From NCBI GenBank assembly GCA_949358305.1, contig OX442317.1:12838186-12902185 (forward strand): 64,000 nucleotides of DNA, in the 5' to 3' direction. The notes below the pieces were generated by a model. It ran no database searches. It worked only from the letters and a program-made list of their open reading frames with translations, and had not been told where the DNA came from. Below, piece after piece: positions 20,501-31,917 of this stretch; the first letter of the stretch is position 1; every line of letters begins with the position of its first letter. A program made the position numbers and the translations under genes. The DNA comes from Strigamia acuminata. Lineage: Eukaryota; Arthropoda; Chilopoda; Geophilomorpha; Linotaeniidae.

Positions 20501-22494
20501 TGCTTGGAATATTGTGGAACACAGCAGAAGATGTCATGATGTTTAACATTCCGACCATTGAAAAAATTCCGAATACAAAGCGAGAAGTTGTTTCATTAAT
20601 GGCTTCCATATTCGATCCAATGGGACTCATTGCTCCTGTTGTGCTTCAAATGAAACTGCTAGTTCAAGCAATCTGGATTAGGACAAAAAACTGGGATGAA
20701 AAGATTCTTGACTCAGAGAAAAAAGAAGTCGAAGAATGGAGTCAAGACATACAAAAATTGAAAGAATTGAAAGTACAACGTTGGCTGCAGACTTATTCCG
20801 GTCAAGACATCACTTTAGAAGTTTTCTGTGACGCAAGCACAAAGGCGTTTGGCTGTTCAATTTTTGTCGTCAATCTAGAGGGCAAAAGAACTTTATTGTT
20901 GAGTAAATGTCGTATTGCGCCGACGAAAAAAGTGACTCTTCCTCGACTTGAATTAACTGCAGCAGTGGTTGGAGTGCGAATGACCAAGTACCTGTTAGAA
21001 AACTTTCTTCCCGGTTACCCGGTCACTGAAGTGAAATACTACTCGGACTCCACCATAACTCTAGCCTGGATAAATTCGGACAAGAACGTATGGAAACCAT
21101 ATGTCTCAAACCGTGTTCAAGAAATTATTTCTTCTACCAAACCCGAACAATGGTCTCACGTACCAACGGAATTTAACCCAGCAGATTTATTAACTCGACC
21201 ACATAACTCGAAAACATTGATGCAAAATAAACTTTGGTGGTTTGGAGTTGATGTCTCGAAACTGGAAAAAAGAGAAATTATACAAGAGGATCTTCCAGAA
21301 GAAGAAAGAAAAATCGTTGTGATGACAATTCAAGTGACAGAAAGCTTTATTGGTCGATTCTTCAAACGATTCCGAAATTACAACCGACTTTTGAGAGTTT
21401 TTTCATACATTTTGCGATGGAAAAACAAACTTTTGCGCGGTGAGCCTCTCTCGCCACTCGAGAAAGAGGCCAACCAATTGAAGATCCTGCAGTTTTCCCA
21501 GAAACTACATTTTTCTGAGGAGATTGATGATGTTAAAAACAAAAGAGAACTGTCTAAACATTCCACCCTACGCAATTTCGAGCTCTTCATTGACGAGGAC
21601 GGATTACTTCGACTTCGTAGCCGCTTGAAAAAATCACTGTTGACATTTGATGAGGTTTATCCAATTATTTTGCATTATGACAGTTGGATAACAAGACTGT
21701 TAATTAAAAAAGTGCATTTGGAGTTGCTTCACGGTGACATAAGCGAAACTTTGTATCACCTACGCGAACAATTTTGGATTATAAGAGGACGAAGAACTAT
21801 ACAAACAGTTATTCGAGAATGTGAGATTTGCCGACGAGGAAAACTTGCACGCAACAACCCTTCAACGGGTGACCTTCCTGCTGAACGTGTGACACCAGCG
21901 GCGCCATTCCAAAACACAGGAGTGGACCACTTGGGTCCCATTTATGTCGGCAGCAACAAGAAAGAAAAGAAAAAAGTTTACATCTTGCTTTTCACGTGTA
22001 TGGTGACCCGTTCCATACATTTAGAAGTATCAGAGGACCTTTCTGTGCCAAAGTTTTTGCTTGCAATGAGAAGATTTGGGGCACGCCACGGATACCCCGG
22101 GAAGATTTTCTCTGACAACAGTAAGACGTTTGAGCGCGGAAGCCTCGAATTACAATCATGGGGGAAACTCATCGGTCATAATGACGTGAAAACTTTCCTA
22201 TCTGAAAAAAGGGTGCTCTGGACATTCATCCCACCGCTGTCTCCATGGATGGGCGGAGCGTGGGAGCGTCTAGTCCGCTCTGTTAAAGATAAACTTCGAA
22301 AAACTTTGTTGCGCAGCACTGTAGACTTGGAAACTCTCCAAACATTGGTCTTGGAAATAAGTTCAGTGCTAAATTCCCGACCCTTAAGTTACGTCCCAGA
22401 CAGTGTAGATGGTGGTAGAATTTTGGCACCTGAAAACTTTCTAACAGGAGGCATGCCAAAATACGTAATAAACAAACAACTGTTGCTGTCATGA
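17572..22494 (+). CDS. BEL/Pao Gag-Pol polyprotein, C-terminally truncated
   Basis: 1640 codons, the last few derived from the inserted LTR. The start sits in a good context (GAGAAAATGGCGG). Domains in order: Gag with DUF1759-like region (about 130-305); three zinc knuckles (C370/C373/H377/C382, C401/C404/H409/C414, C420/C423/H427/C432); DUF1758-type aspartic protease with D488 in IDPGS; reverse transcriptase (about 650-990) with FMDD at 911-914; RNase H with D1087, E1127, D1159; integrase with HHCC (H1382, H1387, C1417, C1420) and core D1452, D1515, E1565. All catalytic residues that I can place are present and the frame has no stop, so the element was recently coding. It breaks after the motif GGMPKYVINKQ, where about 110 residues of the C-terminal domain seen in element B are missing. 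As an intact pol of this clade it is the kind of helper the TK element would need, although this copy is broken. Confidence 0.95.
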   Translation: MAEPTMRDLLTEDQIEVQQQRWESQVTAMNHLLSISEKTADPGELEALVQTATPKETRIVGALNDLQEYSDHGYYLECIDKLETMQARVDLLRTRYEISKRSLPTLGGRLNTSTSSNQNTTLNATATFRKNSKLPKLDSVKFDGDILKYRTFKSNFETSVHKDPDLSNIEKLQYLQTMCTGEAAILISTFPLIEESYDLAREELERHFGDEDAQQTALIKSIRELKSVTSVYPTKAIKTNLTKISATIRLLEQLKIPIQTSGAFLLPDIISKFPTSMALRFYQVHGIQNKNIVTLLNFFVNEVAMAERTENVSEKSKKDKNEKSEVEKPKVKGSMTTCAATQDAKQSTSAKTKNETKSDSKSAPSRTSKCIFCDDEHLNGSCKKDFEINAKIEIVKKNRLCFNCFRTGHRVGDCKVKFSCKHCGGRHHSTICKKSEVKNSTNAAEKPKEPQVTTHVSCAISTTLQLMIFTADLKTKSGGTHNIRGMIDPGSHRSFITKEFVERLKLKKCGSVSATTQRFNDSSPAATDYDVFNVTLQSKNDTQDLKLSMLSVENLPRVQGILNSSIIDKVKKLNLELAEDLPAKTSQIDVLLGVDVWWKVVKDGKKKVNADLGLINTIFGWVLSGAAGNTNLFEDEEGMTTCCNTCDLDIQEKLDKLWNLEAIGINAGEKESDFIRDRFESTTERLDDGRYEVMLPFNGQEVDLESNWELAMNQLANTLKRIDANEDYKKRYDESMWQYIHENHAEEVPKEERFLKKGTYNIPHHPVIKEDRDTTKFRVVFNASSSKKGKLSLNDCLFPGPSLNPDLILVIVRFRLYCIPIIADIKQAFLQVMINPTQTNFLRFLWVARDYFKEPYSWQNLWNNLMVLRMIVVPFGVISSPFLLCATIRKQAKQFEKTHAKEVDALDDGIFMDDLTSGGDFTADTTSHCEKLKMILDDGKLPLVKWATSSKDVFNNLKKEGFHMRGEEFSDLGIIKMLGILWNTAEDVMMFNIPTIEKIPNTKREVVSLMASIFDPMGLIAPVVLQMKLLVQAIWIRTKNWDEKILDSEKKEVEEWSQDIQKLKELKVQRWLQTYSGQDITLEVFCDASTKAFGCSIFVVNLEGKRTLLLSKCRIAPTKKVTLPRLELTAAVVGVRMTKYLLENFLPGYPVTEVKYYSDSTITLAWINSDKNVWKPYVSNRVQEIISSTKPEQWSHVPTEFNPADLLTRPHNSKTLMQNKLWWFGVDVSKLEKREIIQEDLPEEERKIVVMTIQVTESFIGRFFKRFRNYNRLLRVFSYILRWKNKLLRGEPLSPLEKEANQLKILQFSQKLHFSEEIDDVKNKRELSKHSTLRNFELFIDEDGLLRLRSRLKKSLLTFDEVYPIILHYDSWITRLLIKKVHLELLHGDISETLYHLREQFWIIRGRRTIQTVIRECEICRRGKLARNNPSTGDLPAERVTPAAPFQNTGVDHLGPIYVGSNKKEKKKVYILLFTCMVTRSIHLEVSEDLSVPKFLLAMRRFGARHGYPGKIFSDNSKTFERGSLELQSWGKLIGHNDVKTFLSEKRVLWTFIPPLSPWMGGAWERLVRSVKDKLRKTLLRSTVDLETLQTLVLEISSVLNSRPLSYVPDSVDGGRILAPENFLTGGMPKYVINKQLLLS

Positions 22495-23420
22495 TGGTTG
22501 AGCGATGGCTGATCGTATAGTGGTGAAAAATTACGAGTGGCTTGGGATCCAAAATCGAGACAACATCCAGCTGGGCCAACAACGCACCGGTGGGAAAGCG
22601 AGTTGTTTTACTCCTCGAGCATAATAAAAGCAGCAGCGATATAAAAAAGGTGTTTAATCATCCATTTTCTTTGTAACAAGCCGAGAGCACACTCACAACA
22701 ATCTTGTGTGCTCCTGAACAATCAACTAAATAGAGAAGAATTCAGAAAAGCTCTCATGAACTTCCATACATCAGTATTTTTAACCAAACAGATAGACACT
22801 ATAGGCTACCGTATAAGGTGCACAGAAATTCCAAAGAGAATTACACAAGAGAAACTACAGATAACTTAAAATGAAGTGATTCATAATGACCACAAAAGGT
22901 ATTTTAAATTAACAGTTAACTCAACAGATAACAGGAATGTTTTAATCCTTTTAAAACATCCTCAAAGCATTTGGAAATGAAGCCAGCCAATAGGAAAGCA
23001 TCACTCCATTACAACCGATACTAATTAGACAAATGAATAGTTAAAAACTCCAATCCAAGTAAAAACTTTTGTAATATGTTCTAATATTTTCTTATTAATA
23101 ACAAATCAATTATCAAATACTAAAACCCTTGGTATTTGTCTTATTTCAAATGTAAACAATCATCAGGACTGTATCACACCAAAATGGCTTCCTCAATTAA
23201 TACAAATTAATTGGTTAGTTAATTATAAAATTAACTCATGAGGAAAACCTGAGAGACTTAAAGAATCACTGGGATTGCAACTGGACTGTGTCAGATAAGA
23301 GCCCTTTTTAAATCTAATTTAAGATTGTAAATTAAAAACAATGAATTTTATTTTCTAGGAACTAATGATTTAACGTCCAGACAAGTGACTGGCTCATGAC
23401 ACTCCATGTTGCTGGAAACA
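22481..23420 (-). mobile_element. 3' LTR of element B, antisense insertion into A
   Basis: The 940-bp LTR reads TGTTTCCAGC...GACAGCAACA on the minus strand. It begins directly at the break in element A's Gag-Pol frame and lies 60 bases after the stop of B's integrase, with a G-rich stretch (GCGGGAACGC) just upstream, so it is B's 3' LTR. ATTAAA near the middle of the U5-proximal part may be the poly(A) signal. It is not a copy of the LTR at 26276-27306, so B and C are different families. Confidence 0.82.
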
Positions 23421-23480
23421 GCGTTCCCGCGTAACAGATGCTTTCTACAGCTTTCACTTAACGAGAACACTTAGCATCGT

Positions 23481-25058
23481 TTAAAAATCCATTTCTAGGA
23501 CACGCACATGACGTGCCGACCTAACCAAAACTTTTCCCTGTGGATCGACCACCTTAACCACACGTACTAAACCATCTTCGCCGGGAAAGACTTCGGTTAT
23601 TCTCGCCATGGGCCAAAAGTATGGATTCTGGCCTACCCTTTCGAGTAGTACGACTTGTCCTTGCTTGACATTTTGATAAGAAGGATCTCCGTTGACTTCG
23701 TGTACGTTTCTCAGTTGTTTCAGATAGCTGTTCTTCCAGACCTCCCAGAAATCTGAAATCAACTTTCTCCTTGATTTTTCTAGCTTGACGAGGTCACGTC
23801 GTTTTATCGCTTCTGGGTTTTTGTTCAGCAAGATCTTCGACATTCCACCCGTGAGGAAATGTTCTGGAGATAAGACATAACCGCCGTCTGGTGTTTCTGA
23901 CACGTATGAGAGCGGACGAGAGTTTAGCACGGAGCTGATCTCCAATGTCACAGTTTGAAGGGTTTCAAGATCGACTTTCCTTTTTTGGAATATGCGACGT
24001 AACTTGTCTTTTACAGATCTCACAAGACGTTCCCAGGCACCTCCCATCCAGGGCGATCTGGGCGGTATGAACTTCCAGACAATCTTCCGATCTGCAAACA
24101 GCGTTTTCACGTCTGAATGTTTCAAAAATTGACCCCAGGATTCCAACTCTATGTTACCACGTTCAAACGTTCGAGCGTTGTCAGAACATAATAGAGTAGG
24201 ATAACCATATCGGGCGCCAAAGCGACGGAACGCCATCAGAAACTTAGGTACTGATAAATCCTCGGTAACCTCCAGATGCAATGCTCTTGTGACAAGACAT
24301 GTGAAAAGAAGGATGTATGTTTTAAGTTGCTTCTTTTCCTTTGTGACATAAATAGGACCCATATAGTCCATACCCGTATGAGTAAAAGGACTGGATGGTT
24401 TCATTCTTTCCTCAGGTAAGTCTCCAGTCATAGGTTGATTCCTTTCCAACTTAGCGATTCGGCATATCGGACAGTTCCGGATTACAGACTTGATCGTCCG
24501 TCTGGCTCGCAGCAACCAAAAACGATCTCTGATTCGATACAATGTCTCACTCTGGTCTCCGTGTTTGAGAGTTTCATGTACGGAACGAATAATTAATCGA
24601 GAAATCCAACAATTCGGATGTAAAATTATCGGATGGGTTTCTTCATAGGTTAAGAACGACTGTTTGAGTCTACCACCTAGTCGAAGAAATCCTTTGTCAT
24701 CAAGAAACGGATTTAGATTGCTGATCAATGATTTCCTTGCAATTACTCTTCCGCTTTTCAACTCGGTTATTTCGTCTTTAAAATAAAATTCTTGAGACAG
24801 ATGGAGTAATACAGCTTCGCTACACTCCAACTCGTCAGTCGAGATCTCTCCCGCGCGAAAGTTTCGTGTTTTCCACTTCATTATGTAAGAGACGACTCGC
24901 TTGAGTTTTTGGAAAGAGCTAAATTTCCGAATGAAATTGGAAATATGCAGACAACCCGAATAGCAGGCTGAGTGTATAAAAGGAGAAGGGGCGACCACTC
25001 TTCTGCAAAAATCAAAAACAAGCAGAAGAGCGCGGGACCTCTTTCCATCAAGCCTCAA
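23481..25058 (-). pseudogene. BEL/Pao integrase and C-terminal domain of element B
   Basis: The open frame of 525 codons holds integrase only. Homology to element A's Pol begins at about residue 38 (24947), near ISNFIRKFSSFQ. The first ~37 residues have no counterpart and probably come from a rearranged junction. Visible are the HHCC zinc motif (H161, H166, C196, C199), the catalytic D231, D293 and E343, and a C-terminal DUF5641-like region (about 410-525, ending RSARHVRVLEMDF) that element A has lost. Integrase joins reverse-transcribed DNA to the chromosome, and here RT, RNase H, protease and Gag are absent, so the copy is a fragment. The stop lies just before B's 3' LTR, as in an intact element. 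Confidence 0.88.
24975..25030 (+). promoter_or_regulatory. TATA-like box followed by 9-bp hairpin
   Basis: TATAAAAGG at 24975-24983 is followed by CTCTTCTGC (24998-25006) and its exact complement GCAGAAGAG (25022-25030), about where transcription from such a box would start. No plus-strand gene follows, so this may be a remnant promoter or chance. Confidence 0.3.
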
Positions 25059-25329
25059 ACCTGGCGGCCAAGCAGCCGTCCGAAAACCTCGCAGTTCACA
25101 ATAGAACCGACCTCATGAACTAAATCAACTATTGAAGCTAGGAGCACTCTAAAATTACAAGCCAGCAATCATGACTGGGGCAAAGTGGCCAGGTGCTGCC
25201 AACCTTTCAAAAAATGTCAAAAACTAAATTATTTCGAAAATTCATTAGTTTGGCTCTGACTCAACTTGTATGAGCAAGACACTGAGTCTGCTCACACAGT
25301 CAACACACCTGGACAAGACTTCCCAGTCT
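25059..25329 (-). other. Leader-like sequence upstream of the duplicated block
   Basis: No coding frame. It contains GTGAACTGCGAG on the minus strand near 25100, a word that recurs in the element C leader near 25785, so it is probably the distal part of that leader. It is outside the region I can compare with copy 1, because the matching bases precede position 1. Confidence 0.4.
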
Positions 25330-26241
25330 TTCCCATCCAAAAAAATTCTTAATCCTAACAAATTCCTTCTTCTTAAACTAACATAAGCCAAGGAAAACGA
25401 TTTCTTAATTCTTTTCTTCAGGAACTTGGCTTGAATCTTTGCTGCAGAGTCAAACGACCCCCGTCCAGCTCTTTAGGCTTGTCTTAGCGGACACCGTGAC
25501 GTGTCCTTGCTGACTGGCGCTCTTTCTTTCACAAATAGAAAGACTACTCTAAAATTATCGCTTTTCAAGTGAACAGCTCACTGAGAGGCGGGCGGTCAAG
25601 CACTGTGTTCACAGAGGCGCAGTTCCTCGCTCTCACTCCTTTACCCAACCCGAAAAGCAGGCAAAATACTAAAAACGAAGAGAGAAACGACCACTTTCCT
25701 GCGACAATTCAACTCAAGCAGGGAAGCGCGGGACTGTTCTCAACAACCTCAAGACATTGGTCAGTGCCGACCGACCCAACTCGCAGTTCACATCAAGAAC
25801 TGACACCAAACGAAACTAAATCTACTCTTATTTGCTAACAATTATATTCAAAACGAATAATAAACTCTTAAATATTAACAAATATAAACTTAAATGAAAA
25901 TTTAACAACAAAAATCTTCATATCAGGACCATTGCGTTGTGTATCTGTGCCTTGATGAGTACGAAACCAACTTGGCGTCGTCTGCTCCAACCTTTCCTAG
26001 GGGAGCACGCGCGCGTCTTTCGCCTACTCTTCTGCACCATCCTGTGGTTGCGGAATTGCAGCTCCCGTTGCTCTCTTTGCAATGCAGTGGAGACAATCCT
26101 CGTTGCTTTCCTCTCCCATCTTGAAGAAGACCGCTTGGCTCCATCAATGCACACGGAAACTCGCAAAATGGCGACGCACGTGATGTTTTATTTCGAGCAA
26201 ACTCGCCTTTTTTCCAAATCTGCTCATCTCGGCAATTTCCA
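25330..26241 (-). other. Leader of element C, copy 2
   Basis: Identical to 1-912. Noncoding leader, in minus orientation, between primer site and the integrase fragment of element B. Confidence 0.55.
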
Positions 26242-26268
26242 GGTTCGAATCCATGGTTCACGGCACCA
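26242..26268 (-). promoter_or_regulatory. Primer-binding site, copy 2
   Basis: Same tRNA-3'-end-like sequence as at 913-939, with T-arm word GGTTCGAATCC and terminal CCA on the plus strand. Confidence 0.75.
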
Positions 26269-26275
26269 AAAACGA

Positions 26276-27306
26276 TGTTGCCAGCAATCTTTGTGATCGT
26301 GTTGGCTGACAAACATTCGATGTATATGTGACAAATGCAAAATGCCGATTTTATAGGCCTAAATCTTTGCATAGTCATGTAGTGCTTAACTCTCTCCTTT
26401 TCTTCTAATCTGGTTGTGGTTTCTGTTTCTCCCAGTCTCAGGGCTGCTTGGCTCATCCTTTTGAGTAAGTAATCCCAGGAGAAAAATGGTATAACACCAA
26501 AACAAACCGTTTTATTTATTTAAAGGAGGAAAAACAACAACATCATACTTAATGGCTACGCATCTTGACAACAACTCTGCCTAGCAACCGTGAACAATGG
26601 CGCAAGGCAAACTTAAATCTAACAAACAATTACTTGTAAATAAAGGCTAACAGTAAATAAAGACAAAAGAACAATGTTGAGCTTAAACCCAATACCTCCA
26701 AAGAGGGCACTACATGTCTCAAACTTAACCCTTAACAACCAAGTAATAACACGTAATAAAAGCTTAGTATAAACATCTATCATTGGCATAAAATGCACAA
26801 GTTATTAAATACTATCAACCCCTATGCTGTGTTCCAGTGAAATGTCGACACTAACTATCAAAAGGCCACCAGAACCGCACCTTAAGCACATGGCGGTCTA
26901 GCAACAGCTGAGAGACGCGAATGAAAGCAGAACCGATCCAAACTGACTTCCAGGGCCGTCCAAGGCATGACAAAAAACGCCGGGACTTCCAACTCAGTAC
27001 GGGAACCTTGCAGAGAAGCCAAACGAGGCGTTTCCAAGCCGCTCTCATTCCCGCATGCGTGCCCAAAGCGCTCAATGTCTGCACAACCACTACCGACGCC
27101 CTGCAGTGCTCGATTCTAGCCACCCCACGTTTCAGACGACCACTAAACACCCGGAACAACTAGCAAAGGTTAATTGCAATCAAAACAATACATAAAACTC
27201 TTACAAAACTAATATTTCTCTTAAACATACAGCTAAAAGGACCTTCTACTAATTTCAGGTGAAACGCGAGTCTCCTAATCTTTTTGTTGCGTTCTTGCTC
27301 GCAACA
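26276..27306 (-). mobile_element. LTR C1, copy 2
   Basis: Identical to 947-1977: TG...CA ends, minus orientation, 5' LTR by its primer site. Confidence 0.75.
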
Positions 27307-29626
27307 CGGTTGTTCTAGGACAGGGTACACTCGCCCTTAGTGACAAGGTGCGAGTCCAACAACCTTGATGTGAGAAAGGGCCAGGGATTCTATATTCTTT
27401 TCTCTTTTAGGCAGAGCCACGCGTTTTTTTTTTGGTTTAGTTTCGTATACTTACTCAAGGTGCATGGGGTAAAGTTCTTGAGGGTCCTCGTCAGTCGGGG
27501 CATGGTTTCGGTCTCGCGGGGGATGGAACGGAACTGTTTTTTGGGCGTGTCGGTTCTCTGGTGGACACTCGTGTTATTGGACCCAATACACGAGGAGCTA
27601 ATCGGTTTTAGAGGGTGAACTTCATCACCATACTTTAATTCCTGTTGCTCACGTTCTCCTGAGCTTCTGAGCACTGTTCAACTTTCGGTCTTGTCCATTG
27701 CTCGTCCGAGATGGGCAGTAAACTTTGCCTTGGTACTTAGATTGTGCAAGGAAGTCTTCTCCTCCTTTGGATCCGGGTTTCTTTTTGCCTATGCATGAGA
27801 TTGAGTCAGTTAATTCGTCAGATGCGTCAAGCATTGGGAGATGTGCGATCAAAGTTGAGTGGATCGCAACTTGTTTTCACGCCCCCTCCTACCCAAAGTT
27901 TTGAGCAGAGAAGCACAAGTGTTTTTGGCGGAACACAGGTGCACAAGTTTTTTTTGGGGGTTCATGAGAAAAAAGGGCAGAGGTTAGAAATGAAGAGTAA
28001 GTCGTGATTTCGAGTCCCCTTGGGCTAGCTTCCAATAGGAGAACGTAGAGGCGACGATATAGTAGAAATTAGTAATTAGCCTTTTTTGTTAGTGTTTGAT
28101 TTCGGAGCTTTTTGCGACGAGTCTGACGGTCACACGACCATGGGGTTGAGGTTAGTGGCGTATCAGATACTCGCGGAAGTCTTCTGAGATAAAAGCTTAG
28201 TTAGTCAAAGGTTAGTTAATTCATAGTTTATACTTTTAAAAGGTGGGTTTCTCTCACAAAGAAATTCACAGATGTTGTTTTTTTTCGACCTTTTCTGGCT
28301 CCGGCATTAGTGGTTTAAACGCCGTGGCAGCATTCTTCTTCTGTCGGGAGGAAAATGGGTTATGATAGGAAGGAAGGTTTAGCTGAGATGTTAGCCAGAG
28401 AGAAGGTCGAATGAGGAGAAAGCATTGAGGATAATTCGCGGTGTCAGGGGATACCCCTAGTTTTTCGTTAAAAAAAAGGAATTATGTGTTGTGCGCTCTT
28501 AGATTCAAATTTTTGGCTTGTCTTGTGTTAGTTTAGCAGAGCCCTGCTTGTAGTGGAAAAAAATTGAGAAAAGATTTTGTACTACTAGTCGGGTGGGGCA
28601 CGATTGAAGTTACTTGTCTTAAATTTAAGTGGCCGCTTCTCGTTGTGAGAGTTCTAGAGAGGTTTGAATGAAGATTTCACTAAGGGAGGGGTTTCGTTTT
28701 CTGCAATGTCAACAGGTAACTGTTTTTTAAAAAGTGAGCACAGTTTTCTTGATTTTTCAGGTGTAGTTAGACTGGGGGTGTGTTCTTTGACATTGCGTAT
28801 TATTGGTTCCAATTGTTATTTTGGTTCATTACACAGTTTAGTTTAGTTCTTTCTAGTGGAAGATATTTAGTTTAAAGGAAATTGGGCACGAGTTTATCTT
28901 TGCAGTGAGTTGCCGCCTGAGTGGACGGTCGCTGGCTTGGCTGGTTGTTTATCATCAAGTCGTGAGTTGATCGCCTGTTTAGGTTGGTCGCTTGGCGTCC
29001 CAACGATGAATTGGTTGGTTTTTGCTTAGTTAGATAGGAATCTGCTTTAGCTTTCTGCGGCATTTTCGTTTCAGTTTGATGTCAACTTTGGCAGGCTTCC
29101 TGAATGGATCAATGGCTGAGCTCAGGTGCTTGCGTAAGTCGGTGTCTTTAGGGGCGAATTTTGTCTGAGGATTCAAACTACCTCTTAAAGGAAGTGTATG
29201 AGAAGTCGGTTCGTTAGTTTAGCTTTAAGGTTATTTGTGGTTTAGTGGTGTCTTGTCGTTGACTGACCCCATTGGTTGGGGGTCTCAGTTTCCCAAAGTT
29301 GACTGCAGGTCAATCTCTATGGGAGAGACAAGCTCTTTTTTTTGTGATTGTTAGTCGTTTCTTTGTATTACGAGTTGCAGGTTAGAGTCCGGTTATTTTG
29401 CAGTATGTCTAGGATCTTCTCGTTTCAGGGGACCCGCTCCTGTTCATGTTAATGTATTGTTAACAGAAGAGTCAATATATTTTCGATTTGGGAAAAGGGG
29501 TTCTATGATTCGTTGTGGATTCTTGCCAAGGGATATAGGCATGGTGAAAGTCAGTATGCTCGGTCTTTTCTTCATGAATGCGGTTCCTTCAGGGCGGCTG
29601 CTCTCTTCTTTTTTGGCCGGCAGCGA
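27307..29626. other. Unassigned DNA, copy 2
   Basis: Identical to 1978-4297. No gene or element recognised. Confidence 0.5.
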
Positions 29627-31148
29627 TGTTGCGAGCAAGAACGCAACAAAAAGGATCTGGAGATTTCACGTTGTTCATCTTCTGAAAGAAAGAAAAGGCT
29701 CTTTAATTTTGTTGTCAAGTTTAGATAGATTTTTAACACATATCTGACATGCCCAGTTGGTTTGCCGCTTTGTTGTCACGATCCTGGTAGTTCAAGAGGG
29801 TTGTCACTTCGCCTGCCACACCTGGAATGTTTGAAAGTTGTGTTTTTAGTCTTTTGTAATTAATTTATGTGTCTTTTTCACGTTTCTGAGTTATTTCTAG
29901 TATTTGTAAGTTCTCTCCTGTTTCCAGTTCACTTGCGAAGGAGATAGGCGTGCATCGGCAAGATGGCTGCCATAGCGCAAGTGAACTGGGAGATGGGAAG
30001 AACCTGAAATAAGCACAATTGTAGTTTTTGGTGCTTATTTTGCTTGTGATTTAATTTATACTAACTTGTATTGGTGTTTAAGGTAGTCCACAGGTGTCTT
30101 GGGTCGCTGGATGGGCGTTGGACATCGTTTGTGAGCGTTTGCGAGCGTCGGGCGTGAGCGTACGCCTTGCGACGCCTCTCGTGGTCGTGTGGGTCCTGCA
30201 AATGAGTTGAATTGGTCGGGTTTCAATGCCCAAGCACTGGGAAAGCTGTACTGACCGTTCTAAGACGCAGATCCATCGTTGAGAAGGCCTGTGAGTCGCT
30301 CGCGACCTTGTTTGGCTCCATTCACGTCATTTTAGCAGTTGCATGGTCGCCATCTTGGATTTGGTGCTGCACTGTTGCCCTGTTATTATTTCTTTTGGGG
30401 TTTTGAGGAGACCTGGACATAGGAAATATTTACTAGTTATTGTTTGTATAAATTACCAATATTAAGGGTTGTTAATCTAAGCTTTTACCTTTGTTATTGT
30501 ATGGTTGTTACGGGTTAAGGTTTGTGACACTTTGCGCCCTCTTTTGGTGGCAATTGGGGTTTGGGCTCAGCATTGTGTTTTGAGTGCAGTTAATGTTAGT
30601 TTTAGCCTTTGAATTATCTGTTAAGTTTAAGTGAAGTGCTGTTTGCACAGGTCATACTGTTTTCAAGGTGTTAGGTTAAGTTTTGCCTTTATTTATGTTA
30701 AGTTTGACATCTGTTGTCTATATACGGAAACCTTGTTGGCACTATTGTTATTATTCAAATCTGTATTGTTTGGTCACTGACATTTATTGTAATCAGGTGA
30801 CCAGTTGTTAAGAGTAGGTTGCTAAAGAAGCAACTCAGTTGTTATCAGTTGTTAAGTATTAAAGCCAGTTGATGTTTTTCCTCCTTCTTTGGATAAATTA
30901 TTCCTGGGTTTATTTTACTTCAATAAACAGGATGACTTGTGAGTAGAGAGCTTTGCCTGCTCTCCTCCTCCCTGGGAGCACAGAATTTCTACCCAGCAGC
31001 TAAAGAGGTTTTGCCAATCACTTCATCTAAATGCAGTTAGGCCTAGTTTCATGCAGTCAGGCCTAATCCTTCTTCAAGTTAGGCTTGGGCTCAGAGAAAG
31101 GATTTCAGCTTGTTTCATCAACCACTATACAGTCTCGGGCGGTTTCCA
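29627..31148 (+). mobile_element. LTR C2, copy 2
   Basis: Identical to 4298-5819, including the 14-bp inverted repeat (29924-29989). The 3' end is tentative. Confidence 0.55.
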
Positions 31149-31205
31149 GAGTTTGGTGACCAATTCGCCAGTCCTCCCCTGTGAGATCCAAGGTTGTTTG
31201 CTACA

Positions 31206-31785
31206 CCGAAATGAAGAAGAAAATTCTTGCCTGCTTGTTAAGCATTTGACAGACGTTAGATATAGTAAAGATGAAATGGTTAGCCACACCGGACAACGAC
31301 GTCCAGCGGTTCGGGTCGCGTCGTTACAGGAAATCAAGAAAATTGCGGAGTCGGTCAAGACGATAGGTATCGACGAAGAGCAATTTTTCGGAGACATCGA
31401 TTCGTTTTCCGACAAAATGGCGAACGAAGGAAAGAATGTAATAATTGCCGCTTTAAATGGTGATTTTAAGAGACAGGAATTCAAGGCAGTATCTAATCTC
31501 ATTCCACTAGCGGAAACTATTGTCAAACTTCATGCCAAATGCCACTTTTGTGGAAACCAAGCGTCGTTCACCAAACGAATATCGGGTGAAACGCAAGTTC
31601 AGGTTGTGGGAGGAGAAGAGAGATACAAGCCAACGTGTCGTACCTGTTTTCAGAAATCAATCAATTCTATAGAAGTCAAGAGAAAGCTAATTAATGGAGC
31701 GGCACATTTAAGTTTAGCGATTTTGAATCGAAGATTACCTCCATGGGTGGCCAGTTTGATCCGCAAAAAATTGCGCTTACCTTAA
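31206..31785 (+). pseudogene. 5'-truncated thymidine kinase, copy 2
   Basis: Same sequence as 5877-6456: no P-loop, DEEQFF in place of DEGQFF, zinc pairs and tail kept. Because it carries the same lesion as copy 1, the truncation predates the duplication. Confidence 0.88.
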
Positions 31786-31917
31786 GGAGTCATTAGGGAG
31801 CTGATCCTAGGTGGATGAGAAGTTTTCAGATTGCTAAGAGGTTCTTCTTCACCTTCTTTTCTTTTCGGCGGCAATCTCTGTTTCGAGCAACAGAAAGGAG
31901 GAAAGAGAGACCACAAC

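Larger units (their letters stand above)
15014..22480 (+). mobile_element. BEL/Pao retrotransposon A, 3'-truncated
   Basis: It comprises a 5' LTR, a tRNA primer site, a ~1 kb leader and one Gag-Pol frame in the order Gag, protease, RT, RNase H, integrase, the BEL/Pao arrangement. Its left end lies in satellite DNA. Its right end is lost where the antisense LTR of element B begins at 22481. The last part of integrase and the 3' LTR are not found in the window. Confidence 0.92.

Noticed and set aside
22481-27306. LTRs at 22481-23420 and 26276-27306 as the two ends of one element
   Set aside because: They have the right orientation and spacing, but their sequences do not align as copies, so they belong to different families.
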